Assembly (NCBI RefSeq): GCF_012272695.1
Contig: NZ_CP050902.1
Coordinates: 1,674,001-1,738,000, forward strand
Source: Nocardioides sp. JQ2195
Lineage (GTDB): Bacteria > Actinomycetota > Actinomycetes > Propionibacteriales > Nocardioidaceae
Length of the DNA stretch: 64,000 nucleotides
Reading direction: 5' to 3'
In this document: one piece after another, positions 51,011 through 63,024 of the stretch
Numbering within the stretch: the first letter of the stretch is position 1
Layout of the letters: each line of letters starts with the position of its first letter
Program-made: the position numbers and the translations under genes
Notes under the pieces: generated by a model
The model's database searches: none
Told to the model about the DNA's origin: nothing
The model's input: the letters and a program-made list of their open reading frames with translations, nothing else

Positions 51011-52174
51011 GTGACCGAGGCCTACATCATCGACGCAGTCCGCACACCGGTCGGCAAGCGCGGTGGCGCGCTGACCGACATGCACTCGGCGGATCTCGGC
51101 GCGCACTCGATTGCCGCACTCATGCGTCGTACCGGTGTCGATCCCGGCGCGGTCGACGACGTGATCATGGGGTGCTGCGACACGATCGGCTCGCAGGCCG
51201 GCGACGTGGCCCGCACGGCCTGGTTGGTCGCCGGACTGCCCGATCACGTCCCGGGTGTCACGATCGACCGCCAGTGCGGCTCGTCGCAGCAGGCGGTGCA
51301 CTTCGCTGCCCAGGGCGTCATGTCGGGGACCCAGGACCTCGTGGTGGCTGGCGGCCTGCAGAACATGAGCGCGATCCCGATCTCAGCAGCCATGCTCGTG
51401 GCCGACCAGTACGGCTTCACCACGCCCTTCGCCCAGTCGCCCGGCTGGGTGGCGCGGTACGGCGACGTCGAGGTCTCGCAGTTCAACTCGGCCGAGATGA
51501 TCGCGGAGAAGTGGGACATCAGTCGCGAGGAGATGGAGCAGTTCGCGCTCTCCTCCCACGAGAAGGCGAAGGCCGCCATTGCCGAGGGTCGGTTCCACAA
51601 CGAGATCGCACCGGTCACCCTGGCCGACGGTTCCGTGTTCGCCGATGACCAGTGCCCGCGAGACACGTCGCTGGAGAAGATGGCCGGTCTCCAGCCGCTG
51701 CAGCCCGGCGGTCGCATCACTGCCGGTGTGTCCTCTCAGATCTGCGACGCGTCTGCGGCGATGTTGATCGCCTCGGAGCAGGCGGTCAAGGATCACGACC
51801 TGACCCCGCGGGCCCGCATCCACCACCTGTCGGTGCGTGGCGACGACCCCATCTGGATGCTGACGGGCCCGATCACCGCGACCGAGCACGCGCTGGCCAA
51901 GGCCGGCATGTCCATCGATGACATCGACCTCTTCGAGTGCAACGAGGCGTTCGCGTCCGTCGTTCTGGCCTGGTCCAAGGAGACCGGTGCGCCGCTGGAG
52001 AAGGTGAACGTCAACGGCGGGGGCATCGCGCTGGGTCACCCGATCGGTGCCACCGGTACCCGTCTGATGAGCACCCTGCTCAACGAGCTGGAGCGCACCG
52101 GCGGCCGCTACGGCCTGCAGACGATGTGTGAGGGCGGCGGCCAGGCCAACGTCACCATCATCGAACGCCTGTGA
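51011..52174 (+). CDS. fadA6: Acetyl-CoA acetyltransferase FadA6 (steroid ring thiolase)
   Basis: 387 aa from GTG 51011, with GGAGG just upstream. Thiolase nucleophile is Cys89 in TIDRQCGSSQQAVH; the second catalytic pair is in NGGGIALGHPIGATG (His) and LQTMCEGGGQAN (Cys). NEAF is also present. In M. tuberculosis FadA6 (Rv3556c) cleaves the product of IpdAB hydrolysis in the final steps of ring degradation. Context, behind fadE30 and ipdF, supports this. Confidence 0.9.
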   Translation: MTEAYIIDAVRTPVGKRGGALTDMHSADLGAHSIAALMRRTGVDPGAVDDVIMGCCDTIGSQAGDVARTAWLVAGLPDHVPGVTIDRQCGSSQQAVHFAAQGVMSGTQDLVVAGGLQNMSAIPISAAMLVADQYGFTTPFAQSPGWVARYGDVEVSQFNSAEMIAEKWDISREEMEQFALSSHEKAKAAIAEGRFHNEIAPVTLADGSVFADDQCPRDTSLEKMAGLQPLQPGGRITAGVSSQICDASAAMLIASEQAVKDHDLTPRARIHHLSVRGDDPIWMLTGPITATEHALAKAGMSIDDIDLFECNEAFASVVLAWSKETGAPLEKVNVNGGGIALGHPIGATGTRLMSTLLNELERTGGRYGLQTMCEGGGQANVTIIERL

Positions 52175-52276
52175 CCCCAGCGGGCACTGGCGATTCCCGG
52201 AGCCGGCGGACCTGCGGATCCGCACGGATGGATTCATGGGCGGGGTCCGGCTTCGGCTTTGACTTGATGTCATGTA

Positions 52277-52290
52277 TCTTGATGTCGAGA
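52277..52290. promoter_or_regulatory. Imperfect palindrome upstream of aconitase
   Basis: TCTTGA-TG-TCGAGA has five of six arm positions complementary, and is followed at 52291-52296 by GATAAT, a good -10 hexamer. CTTGATGTC also occurs 15 bases earlier (52263-52271). The site is the most notable feature of the 228-base gap before acnA. I cannot name the regulator. Confidence 0.5.
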
Positions 52291-52402
52291 GATAATCGCA
52301 AGCGCGTGCCCCGGCGTACTTAGGCAACCCTTTCTTTCCAGGCATCGACGTACGACGGCAAGATGGGCACCGAGCGACCCGAGACTTGAGGAGATGCGAC
52401 TG

Positions 52403-55234
<2,832 letters not shown>

Positions 55235-55259
55235 TCGCACGGCTCCCAACCATGGGCTG

Positions 55260-55294
55260 GAGCGGCCCGTCACCCTCGGGGTGGCGGGCCGCTC
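55260..55294 (+). terminator. Terminator after aconitase
   Basis: GAGCGGCCCGTCACCC (55260-55275) pairs with GGGTGGCGGGCCGCTC (55279-55294) around TCG, with one G-U pair in 16. A short T-containing stretch follows. Confidence 0.8.
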
Positions 55295-55393
55295 GCCATT
55301 TCCTGTCCTGCCCGTCGACGGCAGGTCGTCCGGGCTCGTCCCGCGGGCCGAGCCCGGGGGAGAGCGGGCGGCGTCGAGGGCCGCAGGCGACGG

Positions 55394-56353
55394 TCAGTGC
55401 GCGGCCAGGGCCTTGCCGGCAGCCTTGACGTGGGCCGCGTCGAGGACCTGCGGGAGTCGGTCAACGAGGTCGTCGAGCGACAGCTCGCGCGCCACCTCGA
55501 TCATCCTCGGCAGCATGCCGTCGGCCAACGTGGCGTCACTGTTCGCGACGGACGCCAATACCTCGGCATCGAGGTTCGCCAAGGCCGGCAGCGCAGCGTG
55601 CCACGCGTCGAAGCGATGGATGGACTCGGCGAAGGCGTCGACGCCGGACGCGTCGAGGGCGGCGATCAGGGGGACGAGCCGCTCACGGCTGTCGGGGGAG
55701 ACCGAGACGACCAAGGTCACCGCGTCGTCGTAGAGGGCCTCCTCCTGGGCTGCCCGGATGGCATCGACCAGTCGCTCGTCGTCGATGCGCTTCACGAGTG
55801 CGTCGAGGGCCTCGAGGTCATCGGCGAAGAGGGCAACCTGCAGCAGGTCGCGCCCGGACGCGTCGCGGACCACCTCGAGGGCAGCGTCGGGCTCGATGAC
55901 CGAGACGAAACGACCCAGGGCGAAGTACTCCCGGCGTTCCACCAGCAGTGCGCCGACCTCCTGGATCATCCGGTCGGGGATCCTGGCGATGATCGCCTCT
56001 GCGCGCACCGGGTCGAGGGCGACACTGAGGTCGGCCAGGTAGTCCGTGGCCAGGCTGCCGGCCAGCTTCACGGCGATGGAGGGCTCCATCACTGCGGCCA
56101 CGCGCGCGCCGAGCAGCGGAGACAGGGCCATCTGGGCGATCTTGGCGCTCAACGGCGCCGGGACGCTGCCCGCCAGCTTGGCGATGCGACGGAACCGGGT
56201 CTCGTGCTGGGCAAAGATCTGCTCGCCGACAGCAGTGCGCACGGTCCTGATGTCGTCGGCCGGAACCGGGGCAAGCGACGAGAGCTCGTCCTCATCGACC
56301 CCGAGCACCTCGGCCAGCTTGAGGATCTCGACGCGATTGGCCACCGTGGTCAT
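55394..56353 (-). CDS. Conserved protein of unknown function
   Basis: 319 aa, almost wholly helical by composition, rich in Ala, Leu, Asp and Glu and with no cysteine. It begins VANRVEILKLAEVLGVDEDELSSL and contains repeating helix pairs such as LVKRIDDERLVDAIRAAQEEALYDDAVTLV, perhaps an alpha-solenoid. No enzymatic motif is recognised. The upstream 78-aa gene overlaps its start by ATGA, so they form a two-gene operon convergent with aconitase. Confidence 0.75.
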   Translation of the reverse strand: MTTVANRVEILKLAEVLGVDEDELSSLAPVPADDIRTVRTAVGEQIFAQHETRFRRIAKLAGSVPAPLSAKIAQMALSPLLGARVAAVMEPSIAVKLAGSLATDYLADLSVALDPVRAEAIIARIPDRMIQEVGALLVERREYFALGRFVSVIEPDAALEVVRDASGRDLLQVALFADDLEALDALVKRIDDERLVDAIRAAQEEALYDDAVTLVVSVSPDSRERLVPLIAALDASGVDAFAESIHRFDAWHAALPALANLDAEVLASVANSDATLADGMLPRMIEVARELSLDDLVDRLPQVLDAAHVKAAGKALAAH

Positions 56354-56586
56354 GCGTCACCGCCGGGAAAGAGCAGGGACTTGGCCCGTCCGCGCAACGG
56401 GCGCGGGACGGCCTGCAGGGTGGCCTTCAGCCCTGCCTCGACGGCTTCCTGCTCCCTGACGAAGGCAGCCTCCACGAGGGAGTCGAGGTGGGTCAGCTCC
56501 TCCGCGCTGCAGGCCTCGAGGCCTGCAACCGAGCCGACTGGGACGTCCAGGCGTTCGGCGAGTGCGGACACAGGGGTCGATGCCAT
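56350..56586 (-). CDS. Small conserved protein coupled to an unknown helical protein
   Basis: 78 aa. It begins MASTPVSALAERLDVPVGSV and contains an acidic helix AEELTHLDSLVEAAFVREQEAVEAG. Both genes share a 'VLGVD/LDVP' opening pattern, hinting that the two proteins bind each other or a common partner. Function unknown. Stop overlaps the next gene's ATG. Confidence 0.68.
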   Translation of the reverse strand: MASTPVSALAERLDVPVGSVAGLEACSAEELTHLDSLVEAAFVREQEAVEAGLKATLQAVPRPLRGRAKSLLFPGGDA

Positions 56587-56705
56587 CGGGTTCCTCTCGT
56601 CGGTGAGCAGGGCCCGCTCACGTTAGCCGTTCAACGACCTGGGCCGCGGGATGTCACTGTCGGTGTCACACCGCTGCTGGGCGCAGGCCGACGCCACCCA
56701 GCCGT

Positions 56706-56723
56706 GACCCACAGGTGTGGGTC
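56706..56723. promoter_or_regulatory. Perfect 8-bp inverted repeat before the thiamine-binding-family gene
   Basis: GACCCACA-GG-TGTGGGTC lies 26 bases before the ATG at 56750, between divergent genes. TAGGTT at 56737-56742 would be a -10 giving a leaderless transcript, so the repeat would overlap the -35 region. Confidence 0.45.
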
Positions 56724-56749
56724 CGCGCGAAGTGGGTAGGTTGACGGCC

Positions 56750-57055
56750 ATGATCGTGGCCTTCAGCATCTCTCCCACCGCCAGTGACGAGACCGGTTCC
56801 GTGTCGGCGGCTGTTGCCGCCGCCGTACGCGTCGTGCGCGACTCCGGCCTGCCGCACGAGACCAACTCCATGTTCACCACCATCGAGGGCGACTGGGACG
56901 AAGTCATGGGGGTAGTCAAGGCTGCGGTCGAGGTGGTGAGCGAGGTCTCGCCCCGCGTGGGGCTGGTCCTCAAGGCCGACATCCGGCCCGGGTTCGACGG
57001 ACAGATCACGGCCAAGGTCGAGCGACTCGAGCAGGCCCTGGAAGGGCTTCGATGA
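56750..57055 (+). CDS. MTH1187/YkoF-family thiamine-binding protein
   Basis: 101 aa, the usual size for the MTH1187-type thiamine-binding domain (DUF77). It reads MIVAFSISPTASDETGSVSAAV, then SGLPHETNSMFTTIEGDWDEVM, and ends RPGFDGQITAKVERLEQAL. The fold is ferredoxin-like and binds thiamine or related ligands. It may be translated from a leaderless transcript and is coupled by ATGA to the DUF3105 gene. Confidence 0.82.
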   Translation: MIVAFSISPTASDETGSVSAAVAAAVRVVRDSGLPHETNSMFTTIEGDWDEVMGVVKAAVEVVSEVSPRVGLVLKADIRPGFDGQITAKVERLEQALEGLR

Positions 57056-57675
57056 ATGCGGTCCGGCTGCTGATCGCCCTCATCGTCGCCACGGTCGTGG
57101 TGGGTGGCGCCCTCCTGGTGCCGCTGGCGGTCAGCGACGACGGTGCCGAGAGGCCGGAGGACATCACCGCGGTGATGGGAGCAGCGAACGGCGTCGACGA
57201 CCCCGAGTTCGACCGGGACTCAGCGAACCTCTCCGGGGTCAAGACGTACGAGACGTCCGCACTCGTCCATGTCGCCGAGGAGGTCGACTACCAGCAGTCG
57301 CCGCCGGTGGGTGGCAAGCACGACCCGGTCTGGGCCGAGTGTGGCGTCTACGACCGCCCGGTCCGTGAGGAGAACGCGGTGCACGCCCTCGAGCACGGCA
57401 CCGTCTGGATCACCTACCGGTCCGACCTCAGCGGCGACGACGTCGACACCCTCACGGAGGCGCTGCCCGACGAGGGCATCCTGTCGCCGTACGACGACCA
57501 GGAGGCGCCGGTGGTGGTGACGGTGTGGAACACCCAGCTGGCCCTCGACGGCGCCGACGATCCGCGCCTGGCGCTGTTCATCGACACCTACGGCCACGGC
57601 GAGACCGCTCCGGAACCGATGGCCAGCTGCCACGGTGGCGTGACGAAGTACGAGGACTCGGGGACCAGCGCCTGA
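57052..57675 (+). CDS. DUF3105 family membrane-anchored protein
   Basis: 207 aa. One N-terminal hydrophobic helix (LLIALIVATVVVGGALLVPLAV) anchors it, with the rest outside. The DUF3105 core is clear: YQQSPPVGGKHDPVWAECGVYD, ENAVHALEHGTVWITYRSD, and a conserved Cys in ASCHGGVTKYE. Function of the family is unknown. ATGA overlap with the preceding gene. Confidence 0.87.
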   Translation: MNAVRLLIALIVATVVVGGALLVPLAVSDDGAERPEDITAVMGAANGVDDPEFDRDSANLSGVKTYETSALVHVAEEVDYQQSPPVGGKHDPVWAECGVYDRPVREENAVHALEHGTVWITYRSDLSGDDVDTLTEALPDEGILSPYDDQEAPVVVTVWNTQLALDGADDPRLALFIDTYGHGETAPEPMASCHGGVTKYEDSGTSA

Positions 57676-57678
57676 GAG

Positions 57679-57694
57679 TCGAACAACTGTTCGA
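57679..57694. promoter_or_regulatory. LexA/SOS box
   Basis: TCGAACAACTGTTCGA matches the actinobacterial LexA operator TCGAAC-N4-GTTCGA at every fixed position. It is three bases after the DUF3105 stop, followed by TACCAT (57702-57707) as a -10 and by the ATG at 57714. Confidence 0.78.
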
Positions 57695-57713
57695 TGAGGC
57701 GTACCATGGTGGG

Positions 57714-58085
57714 ATGTCCGTCGTCTTCGCCCCGCCGGGCTGGCCCGAAGGGGTCCGTCCGCCTGATGCTCCCGACTGGGAGTCGACTGCGGAGAAGTGG
57801 CTGCTCGACGTCTGTCCGCCCGAGTACCGCTCCTACCCGACCCTGCGTCGCCATGTGGTGGTGCTGGCTCGCTTCGCCGTGCTCCACGTCGCGGGCGCCC
57901 AGCTCGCCTGCGACCGCGGACTGAGCGAGGCGCGTGCCGAGCTGCGCGAGGTGGCCGACCCGGATGTCGTGGAGGAGGCGGTGCAGACGTGGCACCGCGA
58001 GCAGTCGCGGCTGCTGCGGGTGCGTCGCGAGGTGGTGCTGGTCGAGGAGGCGTTGCGCGGTCGTCGCCACGTGGCCCGGCTGTAG
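57714..58085 (+). CDS. Small protein behind a LexA box
   Basis: 123 aa, function not recognised. The sequence SVVFAPPGWPEGVRPPDAPDWE is followed by LLDVCPPEYRSYPTLRRHVVVLARFAV and a charged helical C-terminus (WHREQSRLLRVRREVVLVEEALRGRR). The start is the only in-frame ATG near the LexA box. If the operator works, this gene is induced by DNA damage. Arg-rich helices would allow nucleic acid or protein binding. Confidence 0.75.
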   Translation: MSVVFAPPGWPEGVRPPDAPDWESTAEKWLLDVCPPEYRSYPTLRRHVVVLARFAVLHVAGAQLACDRGLSEARAELREVADPDVVEEAVQTWHREQSRLLRVRREVVLVEEALRGRRHVARL

Positions 58086-58100
58086 CGCACCCTTGGGTGA

Positions 58101-58184
58101 CCGACCGACATGCAGGTGACCCTGTTGTCCCCGGCTGCCACGCCTGCGCTGGGCTGTCTGTGTGTCGAACTGCATGTCGGTCGG
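58101..58184. repeat. 15-bp inverted repeat with a 54-bp spacer
   Basis: CCGACCGACATGCAG (58101-58115) and CTGCATGTCGGTCGG (58170-58184) are exact reverse complements. They flank 54 bases between the SOS-box gene and the Nudix gene. A cruciform, RNA stem or remnant of a small mobile element are all possible. Confidence 0.7.
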
Positions 58185-58244
58185 GCTTCACGACCGGGTC
58201 AGCCCTGCGGGGACACAACCCACCCGACCAGTAGCCTCGCCTGC

Positions 58245-58691
58245 ATGCACCAGTTCTCGAGTGTCCTGCTCGTCGATCGTCGCGGATGGATCCTGATGCA
58301 GGAGCGCGACGAGCATCCCGTCATCGACCCCGAGTGCTGGGGCTACCCCGGTGGCCACCTCGAGGAGGGCGAGACCCCGTTGGAGGGCGCCCACCGTGAG
58401 TTCGCCGAGGAGACCGGGGTCGAGCTGGCCGAGGGCTCGGTGGAGCTGTGGAGGAAGGTCGGCGTGCACCACACGGCATACGACAGCGACGACGTGATGC
58501 ACCTGTTCGTGGGCGCCACGGCGTTGTCGGATGCTGACGTCGAGTGCCACGAGGGCCGACAGATCGTCTTCGTGGACCCTGCTGTCGCCGCCGGGCTTCC
58601 GCTGACCGCGGCGACGGGGTTGTCGCTCCCCGCGTTCCTCGGTTCCAGCGACTGTGTCCGTCTCATCGAGGAAGCGAAGGAGCTGTCATGA
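58245..58691 (+). CDS. Nudix hydrolase
   Basis: 148 aa from ATG 58245. The Nudix box is complete: GGHLEEGETPLEGAHREFAEE followed by TGV (G-x5-E-x7-REUxEExGU). It hydrolyses a nucleoside diphosphate linked to some moiety; substrate is unknown. TAGCCT at 58232-58237 could be a -10 seven bases from the ATG, so the mRNA may be leaderless. The stop overlaps the SMP-30-like gene by ATGA. Confidence 0.9.
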   Translation: MHQFSSVLLVDRRGWILMQERDEHPVIDPECWGYPGGHLEEGETPLEGAHREFAEETGVELAEGSVELWRKVGVHHTAYDSDDVMHLFVGATALSDADVECHEGRQIVFVDPAVAAGLPLTAATGLSLPAFLGSSDCVRLIEEAKELS

Positions 58692-59611
58692 GCGTCACCG
58701 TCATCGGAGTCCCCGGGCCGGGGGCGGAGGACGTGGTCGTCGCCACGGGTGGACCTGACGAGGGAGCGGTGTTCACCGGCACCGAGGACGGAATGATCTT
58801 CCGTGTCTCCCACGACGGTCGCCGCATCACGCGGGTGGCCGAGACAGGGGGGCGTCCGCTCGGGATCGAGCTGCTCCACGACGGGCGGTTGCTGGTCTGC
58901 GACGCCCATGCCGGGCTGCTCGCGATCGACCCGCGCAGCGGTTCGTTGGAGACCCTGGCCGACTCGGTCGACGGGGTCCCGTTCGCGTTCTGCAACAACG
59001 CCGCCGTCGCCACCAACGGCGACATCTGGTTCTCCGACAGCTCGTTGCACTTCGGCGTGGAGCGTTGGAAGGACGACTTCGTGCAGAACACCCGCACGGG
59101 ACGACTGCTCCACCTGGACACGGACGGATCGTTGCGGGTCGTCCTCGACGACCTTGCCTTCGCCAACGGTGTTGCCCTGGCCTCCGACGAGTCGTTCGTC
59201 GCGGTCGCCGAGACCGGCGCGCGCACCGTCGTACGCCAGTGGTTGAGCGGCGAGCGGGCCGGCCAGCGTGACTTCCTGGCACGCGACCTCCCCGGCTATC
59301 CCGACAACGTCGCCCGCGGCAGTGACGGCCTGATCTGGGTCACCATCGCCTCGCCGAGGGATGCGTTCGTGGAGAGGATCCAGTCCGCGCCGATGTGGCT
59401 GCGGCGAGCGGCGACGAAGGTCCCCGAGCCGTTGCAGCCGCAGGTCAAGCGCACCGTCCGGGTGCAGGCGTACGACGACTCCGGTGCGTTGGTGCACGAC
59501 CTGGACCTGGACGCGCCCGACTTCCACATGGTGACCGGGGTGCGTGAGCACGAGGGACGGGTCTGGCTCGGCAGCCTGCACGAGCCCGCGATCGCCCACG
59601 TGGATCTCTGA
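58688..59611 (+). CDS. SMP-30/gluconolactonase/strictosidine-synthase-like beta-propeller protein
   Basis: 307 aa six-bladed propeller. Visible blades include DEGAVFTGTEDGMIFRVSHDG, RPLGIELLHDGRLLVCDAHAGL, NNAAVATNGDIWFSDSS and LPGYPDNVARGSDGLIWVT. The DNV/Asn metal-type residues fit the SMP-30 and strictosidine-synthase-like groups. Likely a lactonase or esterase. It is coupled to the Nudix gene by ATGA. Confidence 0.82.
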   Translation: MSVTVIGVPGPGAEDVVVATGGPDEGAVFTGTEDGMIFRVSHDGRRITRVAETGGRPLGIELLHDGRLLVCDAHAGLLAIDPRSGSLETLADSVDGVPFAFCNNAAVATNGDIWFSDSSLHFGVERWKDDFVQNTRTGRLLHLDTDGSLRVVLDDLAFANGVALASDESFVAVAETGARTVVRQWLSGERAGQRDFLARDLPGYPDNVARGSDGLIWVTIASPRDAFVERIQSAPMWLRRAATKVPEPLQPQVKRTVRVQAYDDSGALVHDLDLDAPDFHMVTGVREHEGRVWLGSLHEPAIAHVDL

Positions 59612-59734
59612 GGCGCGGCCGGCAGCCACAGCGACCGGCTCACACCTCGACACCATGACGTCTAGACTCGTCTGGTGGCTCCCGGGCAACGGGGTGCCGC
59701 CTACCGATTCGCCGACAGACGGAGGACCCCCCGC

Positions 59735-61639
59735 ATGGGCTACCTGGAGTCGATCTCGACCCCGCGTGACCTGCGTGACCTCAGCGCCGACCAGCTCACC
59801 GAGCTGGCTGCGGAGATCCGTGACCTGCTGATCCGGACCGTGGCCACCAACACCGGCCACCTCGGTCCGAACCTCGGCGTGGTGGAGCTGACCCTGGCCA
59901 TCCACCGGGTCTTCGACAGTCCCCACGACAAGGTGGTCTTCGACACCGGCCACCAGTCCTACGTGCACAAGCTCGTCACCGGCCGCGCACCGGCTTTCGG
60001 CACGCTTCGCAAGGAGGGTGGCCTCAGCGGCTACCCGAGCCAGGCGGAGTCGGAGCACGACCTGGTCGAGAACTCCCACGCCTCCACCTCGCTCTCCTAT
60101 GCCGACGGCTTGGCGAAGGCCTACCGGATCAGGGGCGAGGACCGCCACGTGGTCGCCGTCATCGGTGACGGGGCGCTCACCGGTGGGATGGCGTGGGAGG
60201 CGCTCAACAACATCGCGATCGCCCACGACAGCCGCCTCGTCATCGTGGTCAACGACAACGAGCGGTCCTACACGCCCACCATCGGTGGGCTGGCGACGGC
60301 GCTCACGTCCCTGCGCACGAACCCGCGCTACGAAGCGATCCTCGAGCAGGTCAAGCGACGCCTCAACGCGGTCCCCGGGGTCGGCCCCGCGGCGTACGAC
60401 GCCCTGCACGCGATGAAGAAGGGGATGAAGGACGCCCTCGCGCCCCAGGGGCTCTTCGAGGACCTCGGCCTGAAGTACGTCGGCCCGGTCGACGGCCACG
60501 ACCGAGCTGCCGTCGAGCAGGCACTCGCGCACGCCAAGCGGTTCAACGGTCCCGTGATCGTGCACGCGATCACCCGCAAGGGCCACGGCTACGACCCTGC
60601 GGTGCGGCACGAGGCCGACCAGTTCCACGCGCCCGGCCCCTTCGACGTGCAGACCGGCATCGAGAAGCCGAAGGCGCCCATCTGGACCGACCACTTCGCC
60701 GACGAGATCGTCGAGATCGGTCGACGCCGCGACGATGTCGTGGCGATCACCGCAGCGATGATGCACCCGGTCGGGCTGCACCGGTTCGCCGAGGAGTTCC
60801 CGGAGCGCACCTTCGACGTCGGGATCGCCGAGCAGCACGCAGCCACGTCGGCAGCTGGCCTCGCCATGGGTGGGATGCACCCCGTGGTGGCACTCTATGC
60901 CACGTTCCTCAACCGCGCCTTCGACCAGGTGCTGATGGACGTCGCCCTGCACAAGTGCGGGGTCACGTTCGTGCTCGACCGTTCCGGGGTGACCGGCGAC
61001 GACGGTGCCAGCCACAACGGCATGTGGGACATGTCGATCCTGCAGGTCGTCCCGGGCCTGCGGCTGGCGGCCCCGCGCGACCGGACCCGTCTGGTCGAGC
61101 TGCTCAACGAGGCCATCGAGGTCGACGACGCACCCACGGTGGTGCGGTTCCCCAAGGGCCCGCCCCCCGAGGACGTGCCGGCGCTCGGCAAGGCCGGTGG
61201 GGCCGACGTCCTCACCCGCACGGGCAAGGCCGACGTGCTCATCGTGGCGGTCGGCTCGATGTGCACGACCGCGGTCGACGTGGCCGAACGCCTCGATGCC
61301 CAAGGAATCGGAGCGACGGTCGTCGACCCCCGCTGGGTCAAGCCCGTCGACCCCGCGATCGTCGAGCTCGCCCGCCAGCACCGCCTCGTGGTGAGCGTGG
61401 AGGACAACGGCGTGGTCGGTGGCTGCGGATCCGTGCTGTCGCAGACCCTCGGTGAGGCCGGTGTCGACACCCCGTGCCGGGTTCGAGGGATTCCCCAGGA
61501 GTTCCTCGAGCACGCCAAGCGCACGGCGATCCTCGAGCGGATCGGACTCACCCCGCAGGCGCTCGCCCTCAGCATCGTCGAGGACATCACCGCGGTCACC
61601 GATGGCAGGGCGTTGATCGATGCGGACCGGGGCCAGTAG
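59735..61639 (+). CDS. dxs: 1-deoxy-D-xylulose-5-phosphate synthase
   Basis: 634 aa. It condenses pyruvate and glyceraldehyde 3-phosphate in the first step of the MEP isoprenoid pathway. N-terminal [37 protein letters not shown], ThDP motif [18 protein letters not shown], catalytic Glu in [12 protein letters not shown] and [12 protein letters not shown] are all present. ATG 59735 has GGAGGA eight bases upstream. The next gene overlaps its 3' end by 20 bases. Confidence 0.95.
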   Translation: MGYLESISTPRDLRDLSADQLTELAAEIRDLLIRTVATNTGHLGPNLGVVELTLAIHRVFDSPHDKVVFDTGHQSYVHKLVTGRAPAFGTLRKEGGLSGYPSQAESEHDLVENSHASTSLSYADGLAKAYRIRGEDRHVVAVIGDGALTGGMAWEALNNIAIAHDSRLVIVVNDNERSYTPTIGGLATALTSLRTNPRYEAILEQVKRRLNAVPGVGPAAYDALHAMKKGMKDALAPQGLFEDLGLKYVGPVDGHDRAAVEQALAHAKRFNGPVIVHAITRKGHGYDPAVRHEADQFHAPGPFDVQTGIEKPKAPIWTDHFADEIVEIGRRRDDVVAITAAMMHPVGLHRFAEEFPERTFDVGIAEQHAATSAAGLAMGGMHPVVALYATFLNRAFDQVLMDVALHKCGVTFVLDRSGVTGDDGASHNGMWDMSILQVVPGLRLAAPRDRTRLVELLNEAIEVDDAPTVVRFPKGPPPEDVPALGKAGGADVLTRTGKADVLIVAVGSMCTTAVDVAERLDAQGIGATVVDPRWVKPVDPAIVELARQHRLVVSVEDNGVVGGCGSVLSQTLGEAGVDTPCRVRGIPQEFLEHAKRTAILERIGLTPQALALSIVEDITAVTDGRALIDADRGQ

Positions 61640-62888
61640 CGCAGTTCGGGAGGGAGCTGCGCAGCTGCTCATCCTGGTCGTCCTGCTGGCAGGGCTGACC
61701 GGGTGCTCACTCGGGGGAGACAACCATCCGCAGGGTCCGGTGGACCGGGCCGGCGACGTCGTCACGAAGGTCGAGGACCTGCTCGCGCGGCGTGCCGCAG
61801 CTGTTCAGGACGGGAACCGTACGGCGTTCCTGGCCGACGTGGCCCGTCGTGACAAGGCCTTCGTCCGCTGGCAGGAGCAGTACTTCCAGAACCTGCGCGA
61901 GCTGCCGCTGGCAACCTTCCGGTACGACGTCCCCGACGGCGGTGTCGAGGCCCGGGGCCGGGGACGCGTCGAGGCCCGGGTCTACGTGAGCCTGCAGCTC
62001 GACGGGTTCGACAAGGTTCCGGTGGAGTCCGAGGCACGCTACGCGTTCCGACAGTCCGGGAACGGGCAGCTGCGCCTGGTGTCGGTCCGTGATCCCGCCT
62101 TCGAGGAGAAGCACGACATCGACCCGGCACCGTGGGACCTCGGGCCGATCGAGGTGGAGTCCAGCGAGCACGTGCTGGGCATCTTCGACCCGCAGAGCAT
62201 CGATGCTGCCTACCAGATCATCCCGGCGGTCGAGGATGGCATCGCGGACGTCAGCCATGAGGTCCCGATGAAGTGGTCGGGCACGGTCGTGGTCTACGCC
62301 CTGACCGACCTGACCGTGCTCTCGGAGCTCGACAATCTCCCCGGTGGTGACCCGAACCACCTCGACGGGGTGGCCTTCCCGGTGCGGGCCGGCCCCGGAT
62401 CCGGTGCGGTGGCCTCGACCCGGTTCCTGCTGCACCCACGGATGATCTATCGCAACGACGCCACCCGGGACCGGTTGATCCGCCACGAGCTCACCCATGT
62501 CGCGCTCGGCTCCCGTGATGACACGGTGCCGACCTGGTTCTCGGAGGGGCTGGCTGAGTACGTCTCGGTGCAGCCCATCCCGGCCCACGAGCGGATGATC
62601 TCCCGGGACGCGGTCGAGGCAGCCCGTGCGGGTCTCGACGGGCTGCCCGCGGACGCGACCTTCAACGGCAGCGCGTCGGCGGCGAACTACGGCATCTCCT
62701 GGTACGCCTGTGAGTACGTGGCCTCGACCTTCGGTGAGACGGCCCTGTGGCGGCTCTTCGATGCACTGCGCAAGGGTGAGGGGACGGGATCGGACGACCA
62801 GGACGACGTCCTCGTCGCAACGCTGGGGATCGACTCGGCACAGCTGGCCAGGGGTGCAGGGGAGAAGATGCTCGGCACCTTCGGCTGA
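61620..62888 (+). CDS. Lipoprotein with gluzincin-type metallopeptidase motif
   Basis: 422 aa. The signal ends in lipobox LTGC (Cys29), so the protein is a surface lipoprotein. The middle shows HELTHVALG (HExxH, zinc His pair) with a Glu farther on in [11 protein letters not shown], the arrangement of gluzincin peptidases. The remaining domain (about 35-220) is a beta-rich region of unknown role. The start lies inside the end of dxs, overlapping by 20 bases. Confidence 0.83.
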   Translation: MRTGASSAVREGAAQLLILVVLLAGLTGCSLGGDNHPQGPVDRAGDVVTKVEDLLARRAAAVQDGNRTAFLADVARRDKAFVRWQEQYFQNLRELPLATFRYDVPDGGVEARGRGRVEARVYVSLQLDGFDKVPVESEARYAFRQSGNGQLRLVSVRDPAFEEKHDIDPAPWDLGPIEVESSEHVLGIFDPQSIDAAYQIIPAVEDGIADVSHEVPMKWSGTVVVYALTDLTVLSELDNLPGGDPNHLDGVAFPVRAGPGSGAVASTRFLLHPRMIYRNDATRDRLIRHELTHVALGSRDDTVPTWFSEGLAEYVSVQPIPAHERMISRDAVEAARAGLDGLPADATFNGSASAANYGISWYACEYVASTFGETALWRLFDALRKGEGTGSDDQDDVLVATLGIDSAQLARGAGEKMLGTFG

Positions 62889-62891
62889 TCG

Positions 62892-62929
62892 GCGGGGCGC
62901 CGACCGGCCGGCGGGGCGCCGACCGGCCG
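62892..62929. repeat. Tandem 19-bp GC-rich repeat
   Basis: GCGGGGCGCCGACCGGCCG occurs twice in direct succession (62892-62910, 62911-62929), three bases after the lipoprotein stop. Each copy holds GGCGCC and CGGCCG palindromes, so the region can fold and may act as a terminator between convergent genes. Confidence 0.7.
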
Positions 62930-63024
62930 GAGCTGTCCGCAGGCTGGGGTGGTTCTCGCGCCACGGGACCACGCAACCGCGCAGGGACCCGGGCTCGGTG
63001 ACGGCGGGCCCTGGTCAGGTCGTC

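Noticed and set aside
52300..52313. CAAGCGCGTG near the aconitase promoter as a KstR2 box
   Set aside because: The second half (CGTG) breaks the CTTG requirement and the outer bases do not match, so it is not a credible site.
58343..61765. Long minus-strand frame opposite the Nudix, SMP-30-like and dxs genes
   Set aside because: Antisense shadow of dxs and its neighbours; no recognisable domain.
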